From NCBI RefSeq assembly GCF_001412575.1, contig NZ_CP011834.1, positions 2,232,001 through 2,296,000 of the forward strand: 64,000 bases of DNA, written 5' to 3'. Origin of the DNA: Limnohabitans sp. 103DPR2. GTDB taxonomy: Bacteria > Pseudomonadota > Gammaproteobacteria > Burkholderiales > Burkholderiaceae_C. The translations under genes were made by a program, and so were the position numbers. The notes below the pieces were generated by a model. The model searched no databases. It was given only the letters and a program-made list of their open reading frames with translations, and had not been told where the DNA came from. Below, piece after piece: positions 7,102 to 15,744 of the stretch (the first letter of the stretch is position 1; each line of letters starts with the position of its first letter).

Positions 7102-9135
7102 TCATTTGCCGTACAAATAGTTAGGCAACCACAGCGTGAGCTCTGGCCAGATGTACATCAAGATCAAGCACAAGATCACGATGAACATGTAAGGCATCAT
7201 GCCTGCAAAGATCTGATTGATGGTGACGTGAGGTGGCGACACCCCTTTCAGATAGAACGCAGACATGGCCACCGGTGGCGACAAGAATGCGGCTTGCAAG
7301 TTCACAAACACCATCACACCCCACAGCATGGGATCAATCTGGAAATGGGCCAGCAGTGGCAAAAAGATGGGCACAAAAATCACAATGATCTCGGTCCACT
7401 CTAATGGCCAACCCAAGACAAAAATGATGGCTTGAGAAAGCAGCAGGAATTGAATGGGCGTGAGGTTCAACGCCATCACCCATTCCTCGACCAAACGCTG
7501 ACCACCCAAAATAGCAAACACGGCAGAGAACAAGGCTGAGCCCACAAACAACCAGCACACCATGGAGGTGGTTTTGGCTGTCAAGAACACTGCTTGTTTG
7601 ATTTTTTCAAAATCCAGCGTCCCGGCAGACCACGCCATCAAGAATGCACCTGCTGCACCCACCGCAGCCGATTCAGTGGCTGTGGTGATACCAAACAAAA
7701 TGACGCCCAGCACCACGAAGGTGAGAATGCCCAAAGGCATGACAGAGCGAACCAACATGTTCAGAATTTCATACTGCTCAGCATCAAAGTGCCAGTAGTA
7801 GTAAGCCAGCATGGCAGCACACAAACCACACGCAATCCAGAAGCCTAGGTAAAAGCCTTCAGGAACGGGTTCTGTTTTGGGTGCATCAGATGTGTCGCCA
7901 TCACCCAAAGCCTGCAACGGCGCATCTGACTCTTCAGCCTTGGCTGAAGTGCTTTCTGCGCCAGGCGGCAATTGAACCCCTTGCGAAGATGACGCTGTCT
8001 TCACAGTTTCTGCCCCTGGGGGCTCTTGAACACCTTGTGAACCTGGAGGCTCTTGCAATCCACCAGCACCAGGTGGCTCCTTCAAGTCGCTAGCGCCTGG
8101 TGGCTCTTGCACCCCAGAGCGCTCCGTTGCAACGGGCGCAGGAGCGGCATTGGCCTCACCTGCAGGTGCAGCAGTTGGGGCTTCCGCTTGAGCCGTTTGT
8201 GTTGCCACCACTTGGGCCGCAGCCGCATTGTTTTCTTCTTGAGAATGAATGACCACATACCACCAGACAGCACCCATGGTGGCCACCGTCATCAAGATGG
8301 GAACCAAACTCATGACAAAACTTTTGGCGATGAAGCCCCATGTCACCACCACGCTGTCAGCAGATTTCTTCAAAACTTTGCCAGGTGACAAAAGCGCTTG
8401 AAAAAGTGCCAAGAAATATTTGGGCGCGTAATGGTCCGCAATTTTTTGCACTTCTGGCGAAATGTTCGCGCGTGTTTGCTCAGCTGGCAGTTTGGGCGCG
8501 ACTTTGGGATCGATCAATACCCAGCCAATGACGTAGATGAGGTACAAGGTTGCCAAGAAAAATCCTGGGAACATAGCCGCCGCATACAACTTCACCACCG
8601 ACTGTCCGGCAACCGCCGCGTACACAATGATCATCACCGAAGGCGGAATCAAGATACCCAAAGTTCCGCCCGCGGTGATGACGCCTGCTGCCAAGCGAGT
8701 GTCATACCCAGCGTTGAGCATAGGACGCATGGCAATCACGCCCATCAACACCACCACAGCGCCCACCAAACCACTGGCAATACCCCAGAAGGTGCAAATG
8801 ACCAAAGTGGCCACCGCCAATGAGCCTGGCAATTTGCGGAAGGCCAATTGAACACTGTGGAACATTTTGTCAACCAAGGCGCCCCGCTCCATCACATACC
8901 CCATCAGCACAAAGAGCGGGATAGAAAGCAAGGTGTCATTGGTCATGGCACCAAAGGTGCGCTGAACCATGAGGTTGAAAATTTTGTTGTCAAACCATGG
9001 GGCCGACGGATCGTAGAAAGCGCCAAAGCCAAAGGCCATGCCCAAACCCATCAAGGTGAATGCTGTTGGGAAGCCCAACATGATCACCACCACGATGAGT
9101 GAGAGCATCAAGAGACCGAGTGCGGGATCGCTCAT
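7102..9135 (-). CDS. TRAP transporter large permease subunit (DctM type) with long linker
   Basis: Sodium-coupled TRAP uptake, large inner-membrane subunit. Residues 1-210 and 440-677 match the DctM (DedA-like/UIT) membrane domain, for example GTLGILIPPSVMIIVYA and TTATESAAVGAAGAFLMA. The protein is 677 residues, against about 430 for typical DctM. The excess lies at residues about 215-440: an extra hydrophobic segment (MSLVPILMTVATMGAVWWYVV), a soluble Ala/Pro-rich linker (298-426) with five PPGA-like repeats, and another hydrophobic segment (FYLGFWIACGLCAAMLAYYY). The frame is continuous and both flanks are well conserved, so this is not a frameshift. It overlaps the small-subunit gene by an ATGA. 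Confidence 0.92.
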   Translation of the reverse strand: MSDPALGLLMLSLIVVVIMLGFPTAFTLMGLGMAFGFGAFYDPSAPWFDNKIFNLMVQRTFGAMTNDTLLSIPLFVLMGYVMERGALVDKMFHSVQLAFRKLPGSLAVATLVICTFWGIASGLVGAVVVLMGVIAMRPMLNAGYDTRLAAGVITAGGTLGILIPPSVMIIVYAAVAGQSVVKLYAAAMFPGFFLATLYLIYVIGWVLIDPKVAPKLPAEQTRANISPEVQKIADHYAPKYFLALFQALLSPGKVLKKSADSVVVTWGFIAKSFVMSLVPILMTVATMGAVWWYVVIHSQEENNAAAAQVVATQTAQAEAPTAAPAGEANAAPAPVATERSGVQEPPGASDLKEPPGAGGLQEPPGSQGVQEPPGAETVKTASSSQGVQLPPGAESTSAKAEESDAPLQALGDGDTSDAPKTEPVPEGFYLGFWIACGLCAAMLAYYYWHFDAEQYEILNMLVRSVMPLGILTFVVLGVILFGITTATESAAVGAAGAFLMAWSAGTLDFEKIKQAVFLTAKTTSMVCWLFVGSALFSAVFAILGGQRLVEEWVMALNLTPIQFLLLSQAIIFVLGWPLEWTEIIVIFVPIFLPLLAHFQIDPMLWGVMVFVNLQAAFLSPPVAMSAFYLKGVSPPHVTINQIFAGMMPYMFIVILCLILMYIWPELTLWLPNYLYGK
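7951..8112 (-). repeat. PPGA repeats within DctM linker
   Basis: Five imperfect copies of a unit like G-V/L-Q-E-PPGA, with cores EPPGA, EPPGA, EPPGS, EPPGA and LPPGA, at residues about 342-395 of the TRAP large subunit. They lie in a low-complexity Ala/Pro/Glu segment between two extra hydrophobic helices. Confidence 0.85.
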
Positions 9136-9791
9136 GCTTGGCCTCCTTTCGCGCGTTGGTGGGCAGATTCTTCAATGTTTTTGGCATTGGCAATGGCTTC
9201 CATTGCCGCGTCATGGTCTACCAATGTGCTGCTTGCCAACTGCTGCTCCACAACGTCAATCTCGTCTGCATCTTTCAGTCGTGGCGTCCATTCGCCGGTG
9301 CGTATGCAGACAGCACAACGCAGAATTTCAGCCAAACCTTGCATGAAAACAATGAGGCCCGCCAGCGGAATGACCGACTTGAAGGGATACAAAGGCAATG
9401 GATCGGCGTTGAATGTTTGCTCATGGATGGCCCATGAGTCGGCTGCATAGTTCCAACCTGCCCAGGTGAGCGCAATCACGCCGGGGATGAAGAACAAGAT
9501 GTACAACACCAAATCAAGCCAAGCTTGTGTTTTGGGTTTGGCACTGCCATAGAAAAAATCGCCGCGCACATGACCATCCTGACATAAGGTATAGGCGCCG
9601 CCCATCATGAAGAGCGTCCCATACATCATGTTACTGGCATCAAAAATCCAGGCTGTGGGGGCATTCAATGCGTAGCGCTTGAAAACTTCCACAACCACCA
9701 ACAACATAAGCCCAACGATCAGCCAGGCAAATGCTTTTCCTACCCACGTGCTGATTTGGTCAGCTGTGTGTAGCAGTGTTTGCGTATTCAT
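9132..9791 (-). CDS. TRAP transporter small permease subunit (DctQ type)
   Basis: Four hydrophobic segments in 219 residues, with the typical DctQ core: PTAWIFDASNMMYGTLFMMGGAYTLCQDGHVRGDFFYG. It pairs with the large subunit in the inner membrane. The C-terminal tail (about residue 165 onward) is long, charged and soluble. The stop overlaps the DctM start by ATGA. The DctP gene lies 90 bases upstream, separated by a stable hairpin. Confidence 0.9.
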   Translation of the reverse strand: MNTQTLLHTADQISTWVGKAFAWLIVGLMLLVVVEVFKRYALNAPTAWIFDASNMMYGTLFMMGGAYTLCQDGHVRGDFFYGSAKPKTQAWLDLVLYILFFIPGVIALTWAGWNYAADSWAIHEQTFNADPLPLYPFKSVIPLAGLIVFMQGLAEILRCAVCIRTGEWTPRLKDADEIDVVEQQLASSTLVDHDAAMEAIANAKNIEESAHQRAKGGQA

Positions 9792-9830
9792 ATAAAACCG
9801 ATAAAAAAATTAACAACCAAAAGCAAAATA

Positions 9831-9856
9831 CCCATCCTGACTCAAACCAGGATGGG
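9831..9856 (-). other. Intercistronic hairpin between dctP and dctQ
   Basis: A perfect 9-bp stem CCCATCCTG / CAGGATGGG with an 8-base loop lies between the binding-protein gene and the small-permease gene. No good U-run follows on the minus strand. It more likely protects the upstream mRNA or attenuates read-through than ends the operon, which would fit excess binding protein over permease. Confidence 0.5.
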
Positions 9857-9881
9857 CAAGCTCTAAAAAAACGAAAGTATC

Positions 9882-10988
9882 TTAGGCTTTTTTGTTGAAG
9901 TAGCGGTTGTACGCCATCTTGAAGTCGACCATGTAGTCGTTCTGCCACTGACCTGCACGCTGCGCAAAAGCCATTTGTGAGTCCATGACTTTCTTGAAGA
10001 ATGGGTTTTCAGCAGACTTCTTGGCAACCACTTTGTCCCACGCATCGAGCTGCGCCTTCAAGATGGCGTCAGGCGTTTTGTAGAACTTGATGCCCTGCTT
10101 CTTCATCTCTGTGTAATCTTTGGAGTTGCGATCGATGGCTTTCCAGCTCATCTCTGCTGAAGAGGCTTGCACGGCATATTCAATGATGGACTTCAACTCT
10201 GCGGGCAATGCATTGAGCTTGCCTTTGTTGAACAAGATTTCAAATTGTTCACCGCTTTGGTGGAAGCTTTGCAACATGCAGTTTTTAACCACATCAGGGA
10301 AACCCAACACACGGTCTGAAGAAGCATTGTTGAACTCGGCCGCGTCAATCAATCCACGGTCCAAGGCAGGCACAATTTCGCCACCTGGCAAGGGGTTCAC
10401 GGAAGCACCCAGTTCTGTGAAGATGTCGACAGCCAAGCCAACCGTACGGTACTTCAAGCCTTTCAAGTCAGCCACTTTGGCAATCGGCTTCTTGAACCAG
10501 CCCAAAGGCTGCGTTGGCATAGGGCCGTAGACATAAGACGCCACGTCAATGTTCAATGACTTGTAAATTTCTTCGAGCAACTGCTTGCCGCCGCCGTAGT
10601 TGTGCCATGACAAAACCATGTTGGGGTCCATACCGAAGGCAGGGCCAGAACCCCACAAAGCCAAGGCAGAGCTTTTGCCATAGTGGTAAGCCAACACACC
10701 GTGGCCACCATCGAGTGTGCCCTTGTTCACCGCGTCCAACAATTGGAAGGCTGGCACCACGGCGCCAGAAGGCAACACTTCAATCTTCAAGCGACCGCTG
10801 GCCATGTCGTTGACTTTTTTGGCAAAGTCGTTCGCGTATTCATGGAAGATGTCCTTGGCAGGCCAAGTACTTTGGAAGCGCAAGCTGACCGTGTCTGCTT
10901 TAGAGATCATGGGAGCGGCTAACGCGCCTGCTGCAACAGCACCTTTCAAAAGGCCGCGGCGAGAAGATGATGTTTTCTTTTCTGTCAT
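9882..10988 (-). CDS. TRAP transporter solute-binding protein (DctP type), Tat signal
   Basis: Periplasmic receptor for the TRAP permease encoded downstream, 368 residues. The N-terminus SSSRRGLLKGAVAAGALAAP is a twin-arginine signal, so it is probably exported folded, with cleavage near ISKADT. The mature region has the DctP fold. It contains the arginine-containing segment LKGLKYRTVGLAVDIFTELGA, in which the conserved carboxylate-binding Arg is expected, and GGEIVPALDRGLIDAAEF. It resembles the TakP / 2-keto acid branch with WPAKDIFHEYANDFAKKV. Likely ligands are monocarboxylates or keto acids, but this is inference. It is first in the operon. Confidence 0.92.
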   Translation of the reverse strand: MTEKKTSSSRRGLLKGAVAAGALAAPMISKADTVSLRFQSTWPAKDIFHEYANDFAKKVNDMASGRLKIEVLPSGAVVPAFQLLDAVNKGTLDGGHGVLAYHYGKSSALALWGSGPAFGMDPNMVLSWHNYGGGKQLLEEIYKSLNIDVASYVYGPMPTQPLGWFKKPIAKVADLKGLKYRTVGLAVDIFTELGASVNPLPGGEIVPALDRGLIDAAEFNNASSDRVLGFPDVVKNCMLQSFHQSGEQFEILFNKGKLNALPAELKSIIEYAVQASSAEMSWKAIDRNSKDYTEMKKQGIKFYKTPDAILKAQLDAWDKVVAKKSAENPFFKKVMDSQMAFAQRAGQWQNDYMVDFKMAYNRYFNKKA

Positions 10989-11077
10989 GGTTATTTCCTT
11001 AAGTTGACCAAATCAAATCCACCAGAAATGATGCACAGGACATGGATTTCACAACTCAGGGTTAGTACCGAATTTGA

Positions 11078-11102
11078 TGAGAATATTTTCTCAAAGTGTC
11101 AA
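11078..11102 (-). promoter_or_regulatory. Candidate operator and -35 upstream of the TRAP operon
   Basis: An inverted repeat TGAGAA-TATT-TTCTCA (11078-11093) lies four bases downstream of a perfect -35 hexamer TTGACA read on the minus strand (11102-11097). That places it inside the expected promoter spacer, a usual position for a repressor site. The matching -10 is poor, so the promoter assignment is tentative. Confidence 0.35.
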
Positions 11103-11186
11103 TCAAAATAGACAAAATATCCCAAGTAATACACCGTTAATTTCCCTCGTGCTAGGCACAATAGGCAGGTCATCAATGGAGACACC

Positions 11187-11768
11187 ATGGAAGCACAAGA
11201 AACCGCAGAACTGATCGAACAAACGGGCCACGGCGACAAATCGCAAAACCGATCTGCGCTCACCATCTCCATCTTGGCCATGGTTCTGGCCATTGCCAGT
11301 TTGGGCGGTTCCAATGCGATGAAAGAGGCCACACAAGAAAACATCTTGGCAGCCAATGCCTATGCTTTTTACCAAGCCAAAAACATTCGTCAAACCACAT
11401 ACAAGTTGGCAGTTGCCGATTTAGAACTGCAAATGGCGCGAGAGCCCAACATGAATGCCAATGCCAAGGCCATGTTTGATAAAAAGATAGAGGATTACAA
11501 AAAAACGGTTGAGCGTTATGAGTCGGAACCCGACACCAAGGAAGGCAAGAAGGAGTTGATGGCTCGCGCCAAAGAACATGAAGCAAGCAGAGACCATGCG
11601 ATGCGGCAAGACCCCTGGTTTGACTATGCAGAAGGCATGTTGCAAATCGCCATTGTGTTGCTGTCGGTTTCCATTGTGGCCTCTGTGCCAGCACTTTATT
11701 GGGCGGGTTCTGTTTTAGGGGCCTTAGGCTTTCTCAGCACAATCAACGGCTACTTTTTACTTTTCTAA
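11187..11768 (+). CDS. DUF4337 membrane protein
   Basis: A 193-residue protein with an N-terminal soluble stretch, one hydrophobic helix (about 27-45: LTISILAMVLAIASLGG), a charged and probably coiled-coil middle (residues 60-130, rich in Lys/Glu), and two further hydrophobic segments at the C-terminus. This layout, with KEATQENILAANAYAFYQAKNIRQT, matches the DUF4337 family of unknown function. A GGAG Shine-Dalgarno lies six bases before the ATG. It is divergent from the TRAP operon. Confidence 0.85.
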   Translation: MEAQETAELIEQTGHGDKSQNRSALTISILAMVLAIASLGGSNAMKEATQENILAANAYAFYQAKNIRQTTYKLAVADLELQMAREPNMNANAKAMFDKKIEDYKKTVERYESEPDTKEGKKELMARAKEHEASRDHAMRQDPWFDYAEGMLQIAIVLLSVSIVASVPALYWAGSVLGALGFLSTINGYFLLF

Positions 11769-11787
11769 TTCCTGCTGACGTACAAGC

Positions 11788-12837
11788 ATGACGCCCTCTC
11801 TTCAATCGGCCATCGACTTCATTCAATCTTGCGAAACGCCTTGGTCGCGAGACACCTCTGCGCCATGGGGCATTCACGATGTTGATCCGGCCCCCTACAA
11901 CCGTTTGTATGGGCCTGTACACGGCCGGGGCCCCGTCTCTGGCATCATTTATCACAAGCACCAATTGCTGGCTGCTTGGGGTGAGCCTCGAAAATCGGAC
12001 CTGACTTTCAGCGTGGCCAAAACCTATTTGGCCTTGTTGGCAGGTGTTGCTTTTGATCGCGACCTTTTAAGCGATGTGCACGAACCTGTCATTGCAAAAT
12101 GTCCAGGCATCGGCTTTGAAGGCGAGCGTTTATCACGAATCACCTGGCACCATCTGCTACAGCAAACCAGCGAATGGGAAGGCACCTGTCTGGGAATTCC
12201 CGAGCAAGTCGATCGGTACCGGTGGGTGTCCTATCAACCAGGTCAGGCCGACGGTAAAAAAGGCGACGCCAGACCGCTTGGCGAACCTGGATCGCGGTTT
12301 GAGTACAACGATGTGCGCATCAACCAGTTGTCTTTGGCACTTTTGCATTTGTTCAAGCGCCCTTTACCTGAAGTCTTTGAAGAATCCATCCTTCAACCCG
12401 TGGGATGCCAAGACCCCTTTCAATGGCAAGGTTACGAACAGGGCTGGACCCAAGTGGCAGGTCAACGAATGATGTCTGTACCAGGCGGCAGCCACTGGGG
12501 TGGCGGCGTGTCCATCTCGGCCATGGACCAGGCCAAAATAGGCCTCATGCTCATGGGCAATGGCCAATTGAACGGAAAGCAAGTACTGTCTCATCAATGG
12601 CTTGAGATGATGCAGCAGGCCTGTGACATTGCACCCTACTACGGCTATTTGATTTGGCTCAACCAAGATGGCCAGTTGTTCAAAGATGCACCCCGTACTT
12701 CTTGGTTTGCCATTGGCGCAGGTTCCTCTGTGACATGGGTCGACCCGCAACTTGAATTGGTTTGCGTGATGCGCTGGATTGATGCCCCAAAAACAAACGA
12801 CTGCATCGCCAAAGTGATGCAGTCGTTGTCGATGTAA
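11788..12837 (+). CDS. Serine hydrolase, class C beta-lactamase-like
   Basis: A 349-residue member of the beta-lactamase/D-alanyl-D-alanine peptidase-like superfamily (COG1680). The nucleophile motif SVAK (S75, K78) follows FSVAKTYLALL. The second motif is Y-N-D in SRFEYNDVRINQ, and Gly-rich GGSHWGGGVSISAMDQAKIG follows. No signal peptide is visible, so the protein appears cytoplasmic, unlike true periplasmic beta-lactamases. An esterase or amidase role is more likely than antibiotic resistance; the substrate is unknown. It lies 19 bases after the DUF4337 gene and may be co-transcribed. Confidence 0.85.
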   Translation: MTPSLQSAIDFIQSCETPWSRDTSAPWGIHDVDPAPYNRLYGPVHGRGPVSGIIYHKHQLLAAWGEPRKSDLTFSVAKTYLALLAGVAFDRDLLSDVHEPVIAKCPGIGFEGERLSRITWHHLLQQTSEWEGTCLGIPEQVDRYRWVSYQPGQADGKKGDARPLGEPGSRFEYNDVRINQLSLALLHLFKRPLPEVFEESILQPVGCQDPFQWQGYEQGWTQVAGQRMMSVPGGSHWGGGVSISAMDQAKIGLMLMGNGQLNGKQVLSHQWLEMMQQACDIAPYYGYLIWLNQDGQLFKDAPRTSWFAIGAGSSVTWVDPQLELVCVMRWIDAPKTNDCIAKVMQSLSM

Positions 12838-12841
12838 ATCA

Positions 12842-12862
12842 CTGAAGGCTTGGAGCCTTCAG
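12842..12862. terminator. Hairpin between convergent genes
   Basis: Perfect 9-bp inverted repeat CTGAAGGCT / AGCCTTCAG around a 3-base loop, four bases after the serine-hydrolase stop and before the VOC-protein stop. The U-run is weak on both strands. It probably serves as a shared terminator. Confidence 0.45.
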
Positions 12863-12869
12863 CAAGTCT

Positions 12870-13283
12870 TCATTTGGCAAACAAGCTGGCTGGATTTGCA
12901 AAGGCTTTGAATTCAACCGCATTACCGCACGGGTCTAAAAAGAACATGGTGGCCTGCTCGCCCACCTGACCTTTGAAGCGAATGTGCGGTTCAATGACGA
13001 ATTTGATGCCGGCTTTTTTCAGCTTCTCAGCCAGCGCTTCCCACTGGCCCATTTCCATCACCAAACCAAAGTGGCGAACAGGCACATTGTCCCCATCGAC
13101 CGCGCTGGTGTTGCGATGGCCGGCCTCATCTGGCGACAAATGGGCAACGATTTGATGGCCGTAAAAATTGAAGTCAACCCACTCGTCACTGGAACGACCT
13201 TCTGGGCAACCTAACAAGTCGCCATAGAAAGAGCGCGCTGTGGCCAAAGAAGTAACTGGAAAAGCAAGGTGAAAGGGTTGCAT
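12870..13283 (-). CDS. VOC-family (glyoxalase/dioxygenase fold) protein
   Basis: A single vicinal-oxygen-chelate domain pair of 137 residues. It starts [23 protein letters not shown], ends with [15 protein letters not shown], and has candidate metal ligands H5, a central His and the Glu of AVEFK. Such proteins act as glyoxalases, dioxygenases or isomerases, and the reaction cannot be specified. It is transcribed on the minus strand, 87 bases before the dienelactone-hydrolase gene ends. Confidence 0.85.
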   Translation of the reverse strand: MQPFHLAFPVTSLATARSFYGDLLGCPEGRSSDEWVDFNFYGHQIVAHLSPDEAGHRNTSAVDGDNVPVRHFGLVMEMGQWEALAEKLKKAGIKFVIEPHIRFKGQVGEQATMFFLDPCGNAVEFKAFANPASLFAK

Positions 13284-13370
13284 GTTGATTCAAGTTGATA
13301 CAAATAAAACCACATTCTGCCTCAAGCTGAGCCAGCGGTGTAGTGGGCGATGTGAGTCAAAGTGACCCGC

Positions 13371-14279
13371 TTAGGCTTTCAAAGTTTTCTGAAACAAGGC
13401 CAAGGTACGACTCCAAGACAAGTCGGCTGCGGCCTGTTGATGCCTGGGCGTCGAGTTGTTGTGAAAGCCGTGTTGCGTGCCTGCATAGAGATGTGCGGCA
13501 TAGGCCGTGCCCTGCGCCTTGAGGCCCGCTTCAAAGGCAGGCCAACTGACATTGATGCGCGGATCATTTTCTGCAAAATGCAAGACCATTTCGGCTTTGA
13601 TTTTGCTCACCTTGTCTGCAGAAGGGGCGATGCCGTAATAAGGCGCACCGGCTTTGACGCCATCACCTAAAGCCGCAGCAATTTCATTGGTCATGCCACC
13701 GCCCCAGCAAAAACCAGTCACCCCCAATTTGCCATTCGACAGCGCATGGTTTTTCAAGAAAATGGCACTGTTCAACATGTCGGTTTGAAGCTTCGAGGGG
13801 TTGAGCTTGTCTTGCAACAACTTGCCTTCTTCGTCATTGCCTGGGTAACCACCCACTGGATAAAGCCCGTCGGGCGCCAATGCCAAAAAGCCTGCGGCAG
13901 CCAAACGACGTGCCACATCCTCAATGTAAGGGTTCAAACCGCGGTTTTCATGAATCACCAAGACCGCTGGAAATTGCGTGGCGGTTGGCGAAGTCGGTTG
14001 AACCAGATAGCCACGCATCTCACCAGAACTGCCGCCCGGTGAGGCATATTTCACATAACTGGCCTTGATCCGTGGATCGGTAAACGAAATGGTTTGGGCG
14101 TTGGCATACCGCGGAAAGAGGGCTTGCGCCATGGCCATGCCCCCCACAGCGATGGCACTGGCTTTGGCCAGAAATTCACGTCGGTCCATGGCGCCATGAC
14201 AGTACTCATCGTAAAGCGCATAAATTTTGGGATGAATGGTGGCCGGCTGAACAGTTGTTTGAGGTTGATGCACGATCAC
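13371..14279 (-). CDS. Dienelactone hydrolase family protein, exported (Tat)
   Basis: An alpha/beta hydrolase of the DLH family, 302 residues. The catalytic triad is visible: Cys in GFCWGGGM, Asp in AENDPRI and His in HGFHNN. The N-terminus (MDRREFLAKASAIAVGGMAMA about residues 36-56) is a twin-arginine signal preceded by a longer than usual cytoplasmic stretch. Export to the periplasm is therefore likely. Family members open lactone rings, for example in chlorocatechol breakdown; no such pathway genes lie nearby. Confidence 0.88.
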   Translation of the reverse strand: MIVHQPQTTVQPATIHPKIYALYDEYCHGAMDRREFLAKASAIAVGGMAMAQALFPRYANAQTISFTDPRIKASYVKYASPGGSSGEMRGYLVQPTSPTATQFPAVLVIHENRGLNPYIEDVARRLAAAGFLALAPDGLYPVGGYPGNDEEGKLLQDKLNPSKLQTDMLNSAIFLKNHALSNGKLGVTGFCWGGGMTNEIAAALGDGVKAGAPYYGIAPSADKVSKIKAEMVLHFAENDPRINVSWPAFEAGLKAQGTAYAAHLYAGTQHGFHNNSTPRHQQAAADLSWSRTLALFQKTLKA

Positions 14280-14390
14280 TCCTTGAAGTTTGAGTCATGT
14301 TAATTCAAGGGGCTCAAATTTGCTGAAGTCGACGTCATCTGCTTCTTTTTATTATGATGAGACATCCATTTGATTTAGCCCCTTCGTCTC

Positions 14391-14591
14391 TTGCCAAGTT
14401 CCACAACCCTCAGTCCAGTTAATTGTTGGAAGTGCAAACACTTTGCCACCAGCTGGGATCCCAAAATGCCATACAGCTGCAAGTTGTTGGGATTCAAGTC
14501 ACAAGTCTTGCCCAGCATTCAAGTGATGAACTCAGACGGACGCCCATGCTTTGGCTTCGACCCCAAGCCAGTCAATGCAGCCAAGACCTAA
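14391..14591 (+). CDS. Small four-cysteine protein
   Basis: A 66-residue protein with the pattern C-x2-C-x-HF ... PYSCKLLGFK ... PCFGFDPKP. Two pairs of cysteines and a histidine suggest a small zinc-binding fold. Short proteins with this WKCKHF...W.P..P..C...GFK arrangement occur widely in proteobacteria as hypothetical proteins (from memory, unverified). The only in-frame start after the upstream stop (14376) is the TTG at 14391, and no clear Shine-Dalgarno precedes it. The next gene starts 25 bases after its stop on the same strand. Confidence 0.65.
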   Translation: MPSSTTLSPVNCWKCKHFATSWDPKMPYSCKLLGFKSQVLPSIQVMNSDGRPCFGFDPKPVNAAKT

Positions 14592-14615
14592 TTGGCGCTT
14601 TACGCTTGTAACTTG

Positions 14616-15659
14616 ATGAACACCAACATAGGCTTTCTGGATCAAGGCACTCCGCACATTGTTGTCTTGGGTGCTGGTGCCATTGGCGGTTACATCGGAG
14701 GCTGCTTGGCAGTTGCAGGCGCTAACGTCAGCTTCTTGGGTCGCACTAAGATGCTTGACATCGTGAAGACCCACGGGTACAGATTGACAGATTTATACGG
14801 ACGTCATTCCAAGCTCGCGCCCTCTGAAATTCATTTCACTACCGACGCCAAGGTATTGAAGCTGGCAGACTTTGTTTTGGTGGCTGTCAAAAGTCGTGAC
14901 ACGCTTGCGGCAGCCGAGTTGCTTCGTATGCATGCCAAACCGAATGTGACCATCATCAGCTTTCAAAATGGTGTTGGCAATGCAGAGGCATTGGCGAATC
15001 ATTTGCCACAATTCAAGGTCGTTGCGGGGATGGTGCCTTTCAATGTCGTGACCTTGCCAAACGGACATTTACATTGTGGCACTGAGGGACAACTTTGCAC
15101 TGAAAGCAACGCCGTGTTAAGTCCACTGAACACGTTCTTTGAAAAAGCAGGATTACCGTTGCAGCAATTTACAAACTTCAAAGAAATTCAATGGGGCAAG
15201 TTGATTTTAAATTTGAACAATGCAGTCAATGCAATATCAGATCTACCTCTTAAAGAAGAGCTGTCTCAACACGCCTATCGCAAATGTTTAGCGCTCCTGA
15301 TCAGTGAAACTTTAACGGTCTTGTCGCAAGCAGGCATTCATCCAGCCAAAGTTTCAAAAGTATCAGCGCAGCTGTTGCCCTACATTTTGAGAACGCCCGA
15401 CTTTGTATTCAAAAGATTGGCCGCCAGCATGCTCAAAATTGATGAGATGGCCAGATCTTCAATGTGGGAAGATTTGCAAAATCAAAGAACAACTGAAGTC
15501 ACTGCCTTGAATGGGGCTGTGGTTGATTTGGCCAAGTCAATTGGCATAAGTGCACCACGCAATGCTCGGATGGTGGCTTTGATCCAACAAGCAGAGCAAG
15601 GCAAAGTTAAAGCTCTCACAGGAAAAGATTTACTTCAAAACTTGACGTCGCCCCCATGA
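14616..15659 (+). CDS. Ketopantoate reductase family protein (PanE/ApbA-like)
   Basis: NADPH-dependent 2-dehydropantoate 2-reductase family, about 347 residues. The dinucleotide-binding motif is IVVLGAGAIGGYIGG. VLVAVKSRDT, SFQNGVGN (the catalytic/substrate segment) and the C-terminal helical domain with WGKLILNLNNAVNAI, including the conserved Lys, are all visible. The classic role is pantothenate synthesis, but genomes often hold several paralogues of unknown substrate. I took the ATG at 14616 rather than upstream alternatives. The carboxyl-terminal domain is somewhat longer than in E. coli PanE. Confidence 0.85.
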   Translation: MNTNIGFLDQGTPHIVVLGAGAIGGYIGGCLAVAGANVSFLGRTKMLDIVKTHGYRLTDLYGRHSKLAPSEIHFTTDAKVLKLADFVLVAVKSRDTLAAAELLRMHAKPNVTIISFQNGVGNAEALANHLPQFKVVAGMVPFNVVTLPNGHLHCGTEGQLCTESNAVLSPLNTFFEKAGLPLQQFTNFKEIQWGKLILNLNNAVNAISDLPLKEELSQHAYRKCLALLISETLTVLSQAGIHPAKVSKVSAQLLPYILRTPDFVFKRLAASMLKIDEMARSSMWEDLQNQRTTEVTALNGAVVDLAKSIGISAPRNARMVALIQQAEQGKVKALTGKDLLQNLTSPP

Positions 15660-15693
15660 CATTTGCAACTTGACGGTTCAATTTTGGCCTCAC

Positions 15694-15718
15694 CAAACAA
15701 AAAGCCCCTTGCGGGGCT
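15694..15718 (-). terminator. Rho-independent terminator after tRNA-Cys
   Basis: AGCCCC / GGGGCT 6-bp GC-rich stem with a 4-base loop, followed on the minus strand by TTTTTGTTT. It lies 26 bases after the tRNA-Cys 3' end and ends the tRNA transcript. Confidence 0.75.
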
Positions 15719-15744
15719 GTCTTGTTAATTTCAAAAAAGAAATT

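Noticed and set aside
7102..9135. Frameshift or gene fusion in the TRAP large subunit
   Set aside because: The frame is continuous, both flanks match DctM, and the insertion is bounded by plausible membrane helices. It is an insertion within one protein, not a fusion of two genes.
11788..12837. Antibiotic-resistance beta-lactamase
   Set aside because: The SxxK and YxN motifs are present, but there is no export signal and the sequence fits the broad COG1680 esterase-like group rather than a class C enzyme.
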